From NCBI GenBank assembly GCA_035048485.1, contig CM068590.1, forward strand, positions 17,052,274-17,116,273: 64,000 nucleotides of DNA, written 5' to 3'. Below the pieces are notes generated by a model, which had not been told where the DNA came from, made no database searches, and was given only the letters and a program-made list of their open reading frames with translations. The position numbers were made by a program, and so were the translations under genes. This DNA is from Pteria penguin. Lineage: Eukaryota; Mollusca; Bivalvia; Pterioida; Pteriidae. This document shows, in pieces, positions 11,310 to 22,403 of this stretch. Numbering within the stretch: the first letter of the stretch is position 1; every line of letters begins with the position of its first letter.

Positions 11310-11310
11310 T
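11243..11310. repeat. (ATT)n microsatellite
   Basis: Pure ATT repeats run directly into the SINE copy at 11311. Translated, they give a poly-leucine frame that is not a gene. Confidence 0.95.
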
Positions 11311-11558
11311 AGCCCCCTGATCGGGAGGCCGGGGTTCGAGTCCCGCTCTGGTCATACCGGTGTCCTGTCTTTCGGATGAGACAGTAAAAACCGAGGCCCC
11401 GTGTCGTGGTATGCATGACACGTTAAAGATCCCTCACTGCTTCGGGTAGGTCCGTTGCAAAGGTTAAAATTTGTATGCTCCGCATCATGCAGATGCGGTC
11501 ACCAAATACGTGAAATATTCGTGGTGTGACGTTAAACAAAAATCAATCAATTAATCAA

Positions 11559-11559
<1 letters not shown>
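11311..11559 (+). mobile_element. SINE family B, truncated, duplicated copy 1
   Basis: tRNA-related head with a B-box-like GGTTCGAGTCCC. The body contains CTTTCGGATGAGACAG and CACTGCTTCGGGT, and the tail is AAAATCAATCAATTAATCAAT. It lacks the A-box region present in the fuller copy at 14686-14963. The ATT-SINE unit repeats at once (11560-11870) with almost no differences. Confidence 0.85.
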
Positions 11560-11619
<60 letters not shown>

Positions 11620-11872
11620 TAGCCCCCTGATCGGGAGGCCGGGGTTCGAGTCCCGCTCTGGTCATACCGGTGTCCTGTCTTTCGGATGAGACAGTAAAAA
11701 CCGAGGCCCCGTGTCGTGGTATGCATGACACGTTAAAGATCCCTCACTGCTTCGGGTAGGTCCGTTGCAAAGGTTAAAATTTGTATGCTCCGCATCATGC
11801 AGATGCGGTCACCAAATACGTGAAATATTCGTGGTGTGACGTTAAACAAAAATCAATCAATTAATCAATCAA

Positions 11873-11929
<57 letters not shown>
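11560..11929 (+). mobile_element. SINE family B, duplicated copy 2 with flanking (ATT)n
   Basis: The (ATT)n at 11560-11619 is followed by a SINE at 11620-11870 that matches copy 1 almost base for base, and by another (ATT)n at 11872-11929. The pattern ATT-SINE-ATT-SINE-ATT points to a recent tandem duplication of the unit, or to an assembly artefact at a repeat. Confidence 0.85.
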
Positions 11930-12209
11930 CACTGTTATTTTCGTCGTCATTTTATAGTGAGTGTCATCTAGTTTTGTTTAATTGCCATAAAAATAAAATA
12001 AATACTTCGAAAATGAGAACGAGCCTTCTTTTATTTTGTCCAGTTGCTCTTTCACCGCTTGTGCCGTCTTGTTCGGCTCCATGTCTGTGAGACTTCCTTG
12101 CTATTTGATAAAATAGTAGAGTTCAATTATTATTGGTGGTGTAGTGCTTCATTGCCGATTCATATTTCTACTTATTGAGATGATGGATAAATCAATGCAA
12201 AATACGAAA

Positions 12210-12350
12210 GTAATTGGTGCCAAGTGACTATGGCACTAACAACATTGTACCACAGCGGGCATTCACGGACCTCTGACAAGTAGGAGTAAGCGTTCCCTGA
12301 ATGGCTAGCGCTACACCCGCTATAAATGGCCTTACGTACAGAGGAAGCGA
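12210..12350 (-). repeat. Dispersed repeat (GGCACCTGGTCTCACC family), minus copy
   Basis: Reverse-complement copy recognised by ACAACATTGTACCACAG, CACGGACCTCTGA and AGGAGTAAGCGTTCCC. These match the plus copy at 13425-13560. Confidence 0.6.
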
Positions 12351-12919
12351 TTGTAACTCAGCACTGTATAATATAAATACACTGTGTATAAAGTGACATT
12401 GCCATATAACATCAGGAAAAAAAGTATAATAACACTAAAATTCAAACCCTCCGCAGGGAACTTTTCTACGAGCTCCACTCTACAAACGGAATTAGTCTGA
12501 CATTAATGTAAAATACCAAAGTAACTGGGATCAAGTGACTATGGTACTCAAGTGATTATGGCACAATGAATTAGAATTCTTGGCATCAACGGCATACACA
12601 TTTAGTACAAAGAAATAAATTAGAAAACAAACCAAGCAATATCTACTTCGGAATTATATGTAAACACCAAAATTGTATCAGTTAAGGTACTCGGAATCTC
12701 CTGTTTGATAATGTTACCCGCAGAAACAATCGAATCAGGTAAATTTCAAGTATGGAATGTGTCAATTCGATGCTCGATATAGTCAGAACTGGTCTTATTT
12801 TAGAATAGTGAATAATACAACAAAACGGTCATATTGTATGATGAATATTTTGTACCCATATATACATGGGGAAATTGTAGTGGTATCATAAAGATCGTAA
12901 ACGAGCGTTTAACTTAAAT

Positions 12920-13285
12920 ATATATTCTATATTTATTATAACCACTAGGCCGGTGTCATTGCTGGTGGACTGATAGTGCCCGAGGGCATCATAAGTCTAG
13001 TTTTCAGTGCTTTTGTACTGACATTAAATATATATACTTCAAATTTTCAGTCATCAAATTAAGTAAATCACTCTAAAACTAAGGAGTATCTCCCTCATGC
13101 ATAGCTCTGTCCTTAGATAGATTATTTGAATCACTTTTCGGTCAGTTTGGCTTCAACACTGCTCTTCATATTTTCATATATTTTGAGAATTCCAATCATT
13201 CGGATACGAGCATCACTGAAGAGACATAACTTGTCGAAATGCGCATATGGTGCACAAAATTAAATGGTATATATATTCTATATTT
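12920..13285 (+). repeat. Dispersed repeat (TTGTCGAAATGCGCA family), long copy
   Basis: It begins near ACCACTAGGCCGGTGTC, continues through GACTGATAGTGCCCGAGG and CATGCATAGCTCTGTCC, and ends with GAAGAGACATAACTTGTC then GAAATGCGC. A near full-length partner lies on the minus strand at 37960-38265. Partial copies lie at 20350-20560, 32100-32310, 35395-35620 and 53875-53960. No coding potential; probably the untranslated end of a retroelement family. Confidence 0.75.
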
Positions 13286-13600
13286 ATTAAATGTTATTAT
13301 ACCCCTTTTCCTGATGGTATGCGACTGTGACACTTTCTACACACTGTTTGTTTACATTTATGTATAAAAACAGTGCTGAATAGTATTTGTTTTGTCTGTA
13401 TGTAAGAGCATTTACGGCGGTTGTGGCTAGCCAAACAGGAGACGCTCACTCCTCTCGGGCACCTGGTCTCACCCCTGATTTCAGGAGTCCGTGAATGTGC
13501 ACTGTGGTACATTGTTGTTAGTACCATGGTCATGTGACAGCAGTTACTTTCGTTTTTTATATCCATATATAAATCATGGTTAATCGGCATTCGACTTTAT
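13286..13600 (+). repeat. Dispersed repeat (GGCACCTGGTCTCACC family), reference copy
   Basis: The segment from ATGTTATTATACCC through TAGCCAAACAGGAGACGC, GGGCACCTGGTCTCACC and GTACATTGTTGTTAGT is matched closely at 23658-23920. Shorter pieces lie at 80-200 (-), 480-600 (-), 16425-16520, 18035-18125, 19195-19375, 22725-22860, 28190-28300 (-), 41255-41310 and 46110-46260 (-). The same core flanks the RT relic at 6571-7698. The family may therefore be terminal or 3' fragments of that retroelement. Confidence 0.7.
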
Positions 13601-13719
13601 ATTAATATATTATAGATATAGCTAATGTTATATAGTTAATCGCTCAGACCGTGTTTTAGTTAATCGATTGGAAATGCAGATTACGATGGCTGATTGATAT
13701 GTTGTTAGTCTCATATGTA

Positions 13720-14512
13720 AAGGTTTGAAATTTGGTGGACATTTTGCATTATGTTTTCAACATAATCCCCTCCAGTATCTATACACTTTTGCCAGCGACG
13801 TTTATAGGTCTCAATGCCACTTTTAAACAAGTCTATTTCTTGACCAATCAGAAAGTCTTCCACTGCATATATGATGTCATGGCGGCGCTTGAATTTAATA
13901 TTTTTCCGTAACTCAGAAAGGATGCATAGTATGTGCTATTGATTATTTGTCCCTTTTGGAGATAATCTACTATCAGAATACCATCAACATCTCAGAAACC
14001 CAGGTCATGCCCTTTCCAGCTGATGGAACAAACTTTGCCTTCTTTGGCGGGGGTGAACCAGGGTGCTTACATTGTTTAGACTGCTGGTTGGCCTCTGGGA
14101 TAAAATGATGGACCTACAATTTAAACATAGCAACACATATCTGAAGAAAGATAGGAAGATCTACCTCTAAACGGTTCAGATTAGCACGCGGCAAATGCGT
14201 CTGGTGTGCTTCTGATCAACAGTCAGCCAACCCAAAAAGCTGAAAGCTTTCTCATTACAAGACCCTCTGTAATAATAATATAATGGACTTTATTGACCAT
14301 TTCTGCGGTTGCAAAAGTGACTTGCCTTCCAGGACAGGGGTCATACTTAAGGGTCTTCCTGTCTCGTTTAAATTCCGCCACCCTACTCTTACTGTAGCAT
14401 ATGAAGGGGCATCTTTCCTTAGTGTTGCTACCATATTACTATGGCTATCCTTAACTGCTAAACCTTTCTTATACAAATATTGGATCACAGTTTTTTCACC
14501 GATTTTGTCCAT
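13720..14512 (-). pseudogene. mariner-family transposase relic
   Basis: Read on the minus strand from about 14512 downwards. The N-terminal helix-turn-helix part has VIQYLYKKGLAVKDSHSNM and then TLRKDAPSYATV. A broken middle follows. Then come VHHFIPEANQQSKQ and HPGSPPPKKAKFVPSAGKGM, and a C-terminal piece with KRRWQKCIDTGGDYVEN. This is the order and spacing of mariner transposases, the kind also found fused in SETMAR. Several frameshifts and stops interrupt it, including stops near the expected catalytic middle, so it is dead. No matching terminal repeats were found close by. Confidence 0.85.
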
Positions 14513-14685
14513 TGTGCAAAACTCACATGAATTGTTTACTTTAGATTACCACTTCATTGATATAAACTGGCCAAGTGGCATTAGTCCTCGGGTACACGGC
14601 CTTAAATAGTCAGGGAATAGTATGGACGAGAAAAGGAAATCCCTGCAAATCTCCTTCAATTCAAGGCTCACAATATATCAATCAG

Positions 14686-14963
14686 ATTGATTGATTGATT
14701 GATTTTTGTTTTACGTCACACCACGAATATTTCACGTATATGGTGACGGCATCTGCCTGATGCGGGGCATACAAATTTTGACCTTTGCAACGGACCCACC
14801 CGAAGCAGTGAGGGATCTTTAACGTGCCATGCATACCACGACACGGGGCCTCGGTTTTTACTGTCTCGTCCGAAAGACATGACACCGGCATGACCAGAGC
14901 GGGACTCGAACCCCGGCCTCCCGATCAGGAGTCCGACGCGATACCACTAGGCCACGCCGGCTT
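14686..14963 (-). mobile_element. SINE family B, near full length, minus strand
   Basis: Flanked by a perfect 12-bp target-site duplication TATATCAATCAG at 14674-14685 and 14964-14975. On the minus strand it starts with a tRNA-like head containing GTGGCCTAGTGGTATCGCG and GGTTCGAGTCCCGC (A- and B-box-like). The body includes CGGTTTTTACTGTCTCGTC in reverse, and the tail is AAAAATCAATCAATCAATC. This is the best copy for defining the family here. Confidence 0.9.
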
Positions 14964-15977
14964 TATATCAATCAGCCCTCGTAATTCCATTATCAGATAT
15001 TCTCGAAATCACTGATCAAAGTATTTAATATAAAATATAAATTATGTAATGTATAAAATTTTGCAGCATCATTCGTGTTGTGTTGTGAGTTAGAACAATA
15101 TCAAAATCAACTCAAAAATAAAAAGAAACAGATTTTTATATTCATTTATTTATTTATTTATTCATTTTTTATTTTATTTTATTTTTTTTTCTTTTGTTTT
15201 TGTTTTTGTAGTCTGAGTGACGTGCGTTTCCTCTATATACACAAGCTTAGATATATTGGTTCTTAAAGTGTTTAGTGATAATGAAATCCTGAGAACCCGG
15301 TAAACCCATAGACCATAAATAGTAACATTCCCAAAACTTACAATTAGCTGTTAAGCCAGACTTCACAAATATGAGAGATTAAATGCGTTCGGAGACAGCT
15401 CTTAACATCATTTGAACAAATCGGCATACACAGAAGAGGTCACCGTCTTTAATTTATATTTCACTACAGAATAAGTACAAAATCAAGAAATGGATATCAA
15501 TAAAAATCTCAATTACAAAAAGTGAGGTGACGAAGAGGACAGACAGCTCCCCTTCTCATTTCACAATTTCATAACAACGGATTATACAAAAATAATATTC
15601 AGGTTTACGGTATGCAATAATTTCCATGTTACTGCTATGCATTCCATACACCAATACCATTAGTTGATTTACAATTTCATTATAATATTGTTCAAATATA
15701 TCACAAACAACACATGTATACTTATACATGGTATACACTAAATACGTGTTGTATCCGAATTTGACCACTCGATATGCAAAGAAAAGAATAAGACAAATTA
15801 ATGATTCGAGCTGCAGCGTGTTGGATCCTGGTATTACACATAATATAACTTGTTGGTATCGATCTGAGGCAACATCTGGAGGTGTGTATCATAATCTGAA
15901 CCGTAATATTTGGAGCCTATCTGAATAATGATGAACTAAATACTCCATTATAGATCATACACCCAAGTGAAAAGGAT

Positions 15978-16868
15978 ATGTTGCTTTACAAACGCGTAGG
16001 GATTTTTCATATTGCGGTGATTGTCCACTTGTGTTGTGTTGTCCTCACAAACAACAAGGTGTTTTCAATGGTAGATATTGAAAAAATTATCAACGAGACG
16101 AACAAATATTTTGACTGTAAGTACTCGAACCTTGAACTTAATCGCCATTTGTAAGAATGCCGTTGTTTTTTGATTTCTAACTCTGATATTCAAAGAGAAT
16201 AGGCAACCTGGTATGTTAATTCTAATGAACACTAGTGTTTTCACTTGGGATCTTTGTTTTGAAAATTTTCTTTTCCAGCTTGCATTTACCCATTTCTAGA
16301 GTTTGGCGTGAATGATTATTTGCCATTGTTCTGATGTCGGTGCACTTTCAATAATTATTGCAAATATTCATCTCAAATGTAATGTTAATTTATATTAATG
16401 TGCCTGTTTTCCAAAGGCGAATGCAGCTAGCCATACACGAGACGCTTACTTCGTCTTCTTTCACTTGATTTCAAGGAGTCTCTAATAGCAAATAGTTGTA
16501 AATACCAATGTATACCATAACACTATTTACTTAAAAACACCCACATTAAAGAAGGAAACAATTCGGGATAACGCATTGCAACTTTGTAAGTGCTGAAGAA
16601 ACTGTGTAACATTAAAAATTGATTTTACCTCTTCTTTTGTATCTTTCTAAATCGGCAAGTATCTGATTTAGTTCAGCATGTTATTCTGCTATACAAATCT
16701 GTACTTCTATTTCAGCCATCTTTGATAGCATCGTGGATGACTTCGATGGATTGGGAACCATTAAGGATTATTTTGATAACTTCGGTTCGTTTGGAAATCA
16801 TTCTTGGGCTTCGAACGGTATTCTAGACAAATATCCTGACAACTACCAGAATCATACCAGTGTTGTGA

Positions 16869-16938
<70 letters not shown>

Positions 16939-18608
16939 TATGTCTTCTGCTTCAATAATTTCACATGCCAATATTTTTATCATTTTAAGGAATATTGAAT
17001 TTTTAAGATATGCCTAAATGTATATATAGGTTATTATATTATAGATGATTGAATTTCAATAATTATATCTATGAGTGATTTACGAATGTATAAATAAAAA
17101 CATTTTTCAAATTATATAGCACATTTTATATCTACGGATCGACAGCATATTGTTTTTGTCCTGTCTGTCTGTCTGTTTCTTTGTCTGTTGTCAACTTTAG
17201 CCGTTGTCATTACTTGTAAACCGTGATGGGTGGAGACTTCATTTTTCACATGCGTACTCAACTAATGAAGACCTTTCAAATGACGCCAAGGTCAATGACC
17301 TTTTGACCTTGACAATGACCTTCACGCGCTGAAAATAACGTTTTGGACTTTGTTAACCCCGCTGGCATTAGTATTTCACAAACACAGCTTTTTTTCCAGG
17401 AAGTTTTTACTTTCAGTGAATTTTCCTTGAAATGGTTTAAATCACCTATATTTGTTATTCATTTTGCTAATATGTCATCTCATTTTGATATTACTCATTT
17501 TACATTACCTTCCATATACATGTTACAGTACAATAGTCAAATCAATCACATCAAGATCTTTATTTTCGTGTGGAGTTGACATTATGTAAAAATCAGTCTC
17601 CCCGAATTAAAAAAAATGTTAACACTTTTATTATTTACACTTCATTTATACAATATTCTACATGTTTAATATTTTATAATTAATGCTTAATTGTATCTTA
17701 AGGTGACCGATGTTAATGGAACAAAAGTAGTTACTAATGAAACAATATTCAAAAAGACAGGCAATGGCAGATCGTTTGGAATTTATATTAAGCATCAAAC
17801 AGCCAACGGCAAGGTAATGAGAGATTTAAAAAATCAAGCTATTTACTGTAAAACACTTTCCATCATGAAATCCAATTTGGTTTTCATAGATGTCGGCACA
17901 CATAAATTTACAATTGTACTCCTTGTCTTCTGTGTTTTAGACACTTTCTATACAGTGTTGTCTGTATTCAACTAAAGGATAATGTTGTTTTATATTTATT
18001 CATTGTACTGTCTGTATGCTTTAGCCGTTTAAGAGAGTGCGGCTTCTTCAAAAGGAGAGAGTTACTTCTCGCAAGCATCTAGTCTTACACTTTTAGAAGT
18101 GTTCGTGAATGCCTGATTTGTTTTTCATTATTGTGAATAGTGTTGGTTACACTATCACAAAAATATCACAGCAATATCACAAAAATTACTTCCGTTTTTG
18201 ATAATATGATATGATAAAAAAAACCCCATAATCTACCTGACTAAATATTGTATGTTGTAATGGTCATATGCCTCTCGCTGATTGTAACTAATTCCTTATA
18301 GTGTCATCGGGTCATAAAGGTAATAATTGCAGTCACAGACTGCAATTGTAAACCAACTTTTTTACTACTAATTTTACTCTTCATTGAAAACTTTTGGAGA
18401 CCCTTAACATTTTCAGATTTGTGGCAAACAATATTTATTAGTTATTGATAGTTAACATCCGCATAAATAACCTTTACCGTATTTTACATATATAGACCGC
18501 AGTTGCAGCATCATTTCTTGGATAAATATTCATAATACCTTTGTTTTTTTACAGACACATACGTCCTCTGCTCTGAAGTTCTCTCCAAAACCATCAACTC
18601 CCGAATAG
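15978..18608 (+). CDS. Small secreted protein, four exons, unknown function
   Basis: Model join(15978..16116, 16716..16864, 17703..17813, 18555..18608), 453 nt, 150 aa plus TAG. All junctions are GT-AG (GTAAGT, GTGAGT, GTAATG donors) and the frame closes exactly. Residues 1-24 look like a signal peptide (basic start, then HIAVIVHLCCVVL). The mature chain has no transmembrane segment. It is rich in Asp and Asn, with an acidic aromatic stretch IFDSIVDDFDGLG and at least five N-glycosylation sequons (NET, NHS, NHT, NGT, NET). The stretch VTDVNGTKVVTNET faintly recalls icarapin-like secreted proteins, but this is not enough to assign the family. Intron 2 begins with a (TC)n microsatellite directly after the donor. 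Candidate AATAAA at 18863-18868. The last exon is the least certain because it is short. Confidence 0.62.
16870..16935. repeat. (TC)n microsatellite at a splice donor
   Basis: About 33 TC repeats start five bases after the GT of intron 2 of the small secreted gene. The serine-leucine frame across it is not called as coding. Confidence 0.9.
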
Positions 18609-18862
18609 GTCCAGTGTTTACCTTGGTCATCCTGACTGGACAAGCACTATTCAACTTGCATCCATTTATATCGCCATTTGTCGTGTAAGGGATAAGTTCA
18701 TTAGCATACATGTTTTTGGATTTACTTCCCCTGTGATATTTTGAGAGTTATGTGACTGAATATTTTTTCACGCATCAACCAAATTATGTCGTAGATTTTT
18801 CAAAACTTATGATACTTCCTGTGTTTTCCCAACGTTTATGCAAGTTTTGAGATATTAAAGAA

Positions 18863-18868
18863 AATAAA
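18863..18868 (+). promoter_or_regulatory. Candidate poly(A) signal of the small secreted gene
   Basis: AATAAA lies 255 bp after the proposed stop at 18608. Confidence 0.35.
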
Positions 18869-19194
18869 AAAAGTTTCCTTTGAAGTGTAAATATAAAAGT
18901 CGTTCTCAATACAATCTTTTTTTTAAACTAGTATGTGTATGAGGCAAGCTCTTGACCACAAACACGGCCAACAACGGGAGATAATTCCAACTTACTGCTA
19001 ATGACATCTATATACGTTTATTACAATATATAGGGAGTTTTGTTTGCGAATAACCTTACCTTTAATACATATAAATAAACTTCTTCAAAAATTCTTATGA
19101 TGATACTTCTGCATCATGAAAGTAAAGTATAATACGTGTATATAAATATACATTTATGTATTTACTTCCTTGACTTGAAAAGTTCTTGCAGGAC

Positions 19195-19375
19195 ATTTGC
19201 GACGAGTGTTGCATGCAACCAGGGGACGCTTACACCTTTCGAGCACCTTGTCTCACCTCGATTGTACTGGAGTTCGCATTTGTCTGAATATGACACGATT
19301 ATGTCCTTTTATTTCATGGATTATGAGATATGGTTTACCCTTCGGTACTTCTTCGTTTGTTTGTTTTTTTTTTTC
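19195..19375 (+). repeat. Dispersed repeat copy matching the relic terminus at 7545-7698
   Basis: Shares GAGTTCGCATTTGTCTGAATATGACAC-type sequence, ATGAGATATGGTTTACCC and CGGTACTTCTTC with 7545-7690, but no RT region is attached. Confidence 0.6.
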
Positions 19376-20744
19376 ATATAAGTGTAGTAACTGGGTACCA
19401 GAGTATATCCCCTTTCTTAATATTTCACTGTATAGTTACGTGTATAATGTATTTGCTTTGTAGTGTAGAGTAAGTATATTTGACTTAAGCGTTAGAATAC
19501 CCTTTTCCAAAAATATTGGTCCTCGATCCTCTAGTATATAGTGTTGTAATATGTTGTCTCGTCTGTGTGACTCGGGGCCTTCGTGACGGTGCTGTTTAAA
19601 AAAACATCTTGCGTGTCCTAAAATTTGTCTCATCTTCTTTTTTCAGGGTCCATGAATGTTTATTGTGAGTGTAATCATTGCATTACATAATTTTTCTTAT
19701 TTCAAATGCGAGACAGAGACACGCATGTAGCCGAAGGCTTAAGTGTCCTTTAATAAAAGCGATAGCTTATGCGTTCGTCAGTTCGTCAACGTTCGATTAA
19801 AATGTAGTCGTTGTGCCATCTTCGGCAGCTCTATAAGACTGATAAACAGTCACTCAGTTTAAGTGAGCTCACAGTGTAATCAGTTACATTACCTTTCATT
19901 CCTCTTAATTTAGTAGACATTTCTTTTATGCTTTGAATGTTTGAGACATTTTATGTAAGTATATTTAGTAATGGAAGGATTTGGATAACACTTGGCTTGA
20001 ATGAAGTACGTAAGTGGTCTTTTCGTAATGACAAATCCATCAAGGAATGAATCAAAGGTGTAGTGATACATGCCTAGATAGTACCCTTCTGTGATAAATT
20101 AACTCTAAATTGTTTTGCTAACCGAACATACCGAGTGCATCGAGGTTATTCAATAGGTTATCCTTATAAGTCTTTATTTTTGTGGATTGCTGATATACCA
20201 TTAATTTCCAATCTTTTATCAGATTCTGGGTAAATAAGTGTTATGATGAAACATTGAAATGCTAAAATAATTTGCATTTCTGATGTGCAATATATATGTA
20301 GGAGTTATGTCGCTTAGATCGTAAAATGCCATAAAACGAAACAATGCATCTATCGTCTATTTTAACCAAGGAGTATACCAATCACGCATAGCTTTGTCCT
20401 TCGATGTGTTACTTTGCCTCTTACATTAGGGTCAATTTGGTAATTAGTTCGCTATCTAAATATTTATATCTTATATTTCCACAGTATCAGACTTGAGAAT
20501 CACTGAAGAGATATAAGTTGTCGAAATACGGAAATAATGCACTAAATTAATACATGTACATATTCTTTTGTATTAACAGGAATTCTTTTATTTTTATTAT
20601 TGCCCGGTAGAACAACAATGGATTTTATATATAGTTTTAGAGTATAAGGACCACTAGATAGATAATCTGTAATATAAACAATATGATATATGTAAATAAT
20701 AATGTTTTCATAACAAATCACAGAATCTTTAGGATGTTTTTGTA

Positions 20745-20746
<2 letters not shown>

Positions 20747-20828
<82 letters not shown>

Positions 20829-20830
20829 TA
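20747..20830. repeat. (ATT)n microsatellite
   Basis: About 26 near-perfect ATT units. Open frames on both strands here encode only poly-Ile or poly-Asn and are not genes. Confidence 0.95.
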
Positions 20831-21067
20831 TTTTGTTTTACTTTTTCCAATTTTCTTTTTTATTGTTTATTTATTTTAGCTATAGAAATAGAAAATAGAA
20901 ATATAGTCAATATACATTATTTGCTAATGTAACACAGATAAACTTACATCATTGACTGATGCTAGAATACGACCGATCAGTTTATGAAACATCACATCAT
21001 AACATCATAATCCGAAAATAGGGGAGTTTTAAGCGGTTACAGTAAATATACATTCATACATGTAATG

Positions 21068-21239
21068 GGGGCAGGCGTTGTGTAGTGGTTAAGCGCTTGG
21101 CTTGCGGCGCCGACGATCCGGGTTCGATTCCCGGGTTGCGCCACTATGTTTAAGAGGTTGGTAACCTCCTGCTTCCATGTCGGGATATAACTGAAATATT
21201 GTTGAAAGCGACGTAAAACACCAATCAACCAACCAACCA
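21068..21239 (+). mobile_element. SINE family A, intact, with 14-bp target-site duplication
   Basis: tRNA-derived head with GTGTAGTGGTTAAGCGC (A-box-like) and a perfect B box GGTTCGATTCC. The conserved body has GGTAACCTCCTGCTTCC and GATATAACTGAAATATTG. The 3' part has GAAAGCGACGTAAAACACC and a CAATCAACCAACCAACC tail. The target-site duplication TCATACATGTAATG is perfect at 21054-21067 and 21240-21253, so this is a young retroposition. Other copies are at 62677-62845, 45709-46038 (minus, interrupted) and, degraded, about 38610-38757. Confidence 0.92.
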
Positions 21240-21338
21240 TCATACATGTAATGATATTCAACAAAACAAATCAATGTTAATATTTTAATGCAAAATAGTA
21301 TAAATGATTCATATTATGATTGGTTAGAGATATAAAGA

Positions 21339-22403
21339 CTATAAGGTTATAGTTTCGACACTTGCATGATTTCTAGACAAGGTCTTTCTAGTAATAGAAA
21401 ATATCATTCGTCCGTAGCGAAAAAACTCCGATCTGAACCTGAAACGGGCACTTAAATGCAGAGGAAGGAGAAGTCCATAAACTACGATCGTTGCTAATAT
21501 AATATTTGATAAATATGATGTATGATTAAGACTTACTATAGGGTTTGTAAGATTGATAATTATAAAGACGACCAATAGCACATTCACAATAAGAAAAAGT
21601 AATGAAATATATAGTGGCGTAGCTTCCTTATGAAGTAATTCTTTTATATCTGACATCTTGGATTGTAGTCTACATCTCCTTTCATAGTTCTCCTTCAGAA
21701 CTCTCACCATGAAGGAGATCACTATTAGCTGTATCATTATTGGTACAAAGTACACAATGACCACATTGATCCAATTCAAAACTCGTATTGTTTGCTGTTT
21801 GTTTGCTGTCACAATCCCTTCCACCGGAGTACAAACATACACTTCTTTGTCTACTGTTTCTAGAATTAGCACTACTAGATAGGGAATCTGGGATACAAAG
21901 GATCCAATCAATATAACATAAGTTATTACAACAAATGTCCTGCTTTTATACCAATTTATAGAGCGAAAAGGGTACTTGTAACACACATACCTTTGAATAA
22001 GTAAAAAACACAATTCATATGCTACAGACGTTTGCAACGTATTGAATAGAAATATCCCGACACTACTGATTATTACACATTCCCTGCTGTCTGTATGCCC
22101 GTATCGGTACAATAAAACGTCAAACGTCCTGCACACTCCCACTAAACACTTGGTAATAATGATTTGTGAGTATTGTAAACTCGTTCCCCCTGTAAATTTC
22201 GGTGAATGACATTGTACACCAACGAAGCATGTCGTGCTAACCACACTCCATATTATGGTAATTGCGATTATAGTGATATATGAAATACTGTAGAATTCGA
22301 ACGCATCTTGAAATAACATACCAGAGTCATTATATTTTGATAGATTCCTGTCTAAAATACTCCAAGTCACGTTCATATTGCTTACTGACGACAGTTTCGT
22401 CAT
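21339..22403 (-). CDS. Rhodopsin-like seven-helix receptor, distant member of the local family
   Basis: Intronless, 354 aa. The N terminus of about 37 residues has sequons at N11, N20 and N25. Seven hydrophobic segments lie at about 39-64, 79-99, 110-141, 156-181, 208-236, 261-284 and 297-318. It keeps more class A features than the plus-strand paralogs: Cys109 at the start of helix 3 and Cys191 in the second extracellular loop can form the conserved disulfide. Q137-R138-Y139 stands at the DRY place. The loop between helices 2 and 3 is short. SQIPYLVV in helix 4, PLHLSARFRFRSEFFR after helix 7 and IQR at helix 3 match VTQIP, YIHLVTRFVFRNTVR and IQRL of the paralogs, which links the two groups. 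NPxxY is absent. Ligand unknown. Confidence 0.85.
   Translation of the reverse strand: MTKLSSVSNMNVTWSILDRNLSKYNDSGMLFQDAFEFYSISYITIIAITIIWSVVSTTCFVGVQCHSPKFTGGTSLQYSQIIITKCLVGVCRTFDVLLYRYGHTDSRECVIISSVGIFLFNTLQTSVAYELCFLLIQRYVCYKYPFRSINWYKSRTFVVITYVILIGSFVSQIPYLVVLILETVDKEVYVCTPVEGIVTANKQQTIRVLNWINVVIVYFVPIMIQLIVISFMVRVLKENYERRCRLQSKMSDIKELLHKEATPLYISLLFLIVNVLLVVFIIINLTNPIVSLNHTSYLSNIILATIVVYGLLLPLHLSARFRFRSEFFRYGRMIFSITRKTLSRNHASVETITL

Noticed and set aside
11176..12090. Poly-leucine frames
   Set aside because: They read through (ATT)n repeats and SINE bodies.
14824..15015. Possible small protein across a SINE (similar frames at 25552-25822 and 44446-44646)
   Set aside because: The frame follows the conserved SINE body (SSERQDT-type words) in every copy; it is not a gene.
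20542..20898. Poly-Asn and poly-Ile frames
   Set aside because: Both come from the same (ATT)n tract on opposite strands.
21068..21145. A tRNA gene, because of the A- and B-box-like sequence
   Set aside because: It is the head of a SINE with target-site duplication and a conserved tail; the cloverleaf is incomplete.
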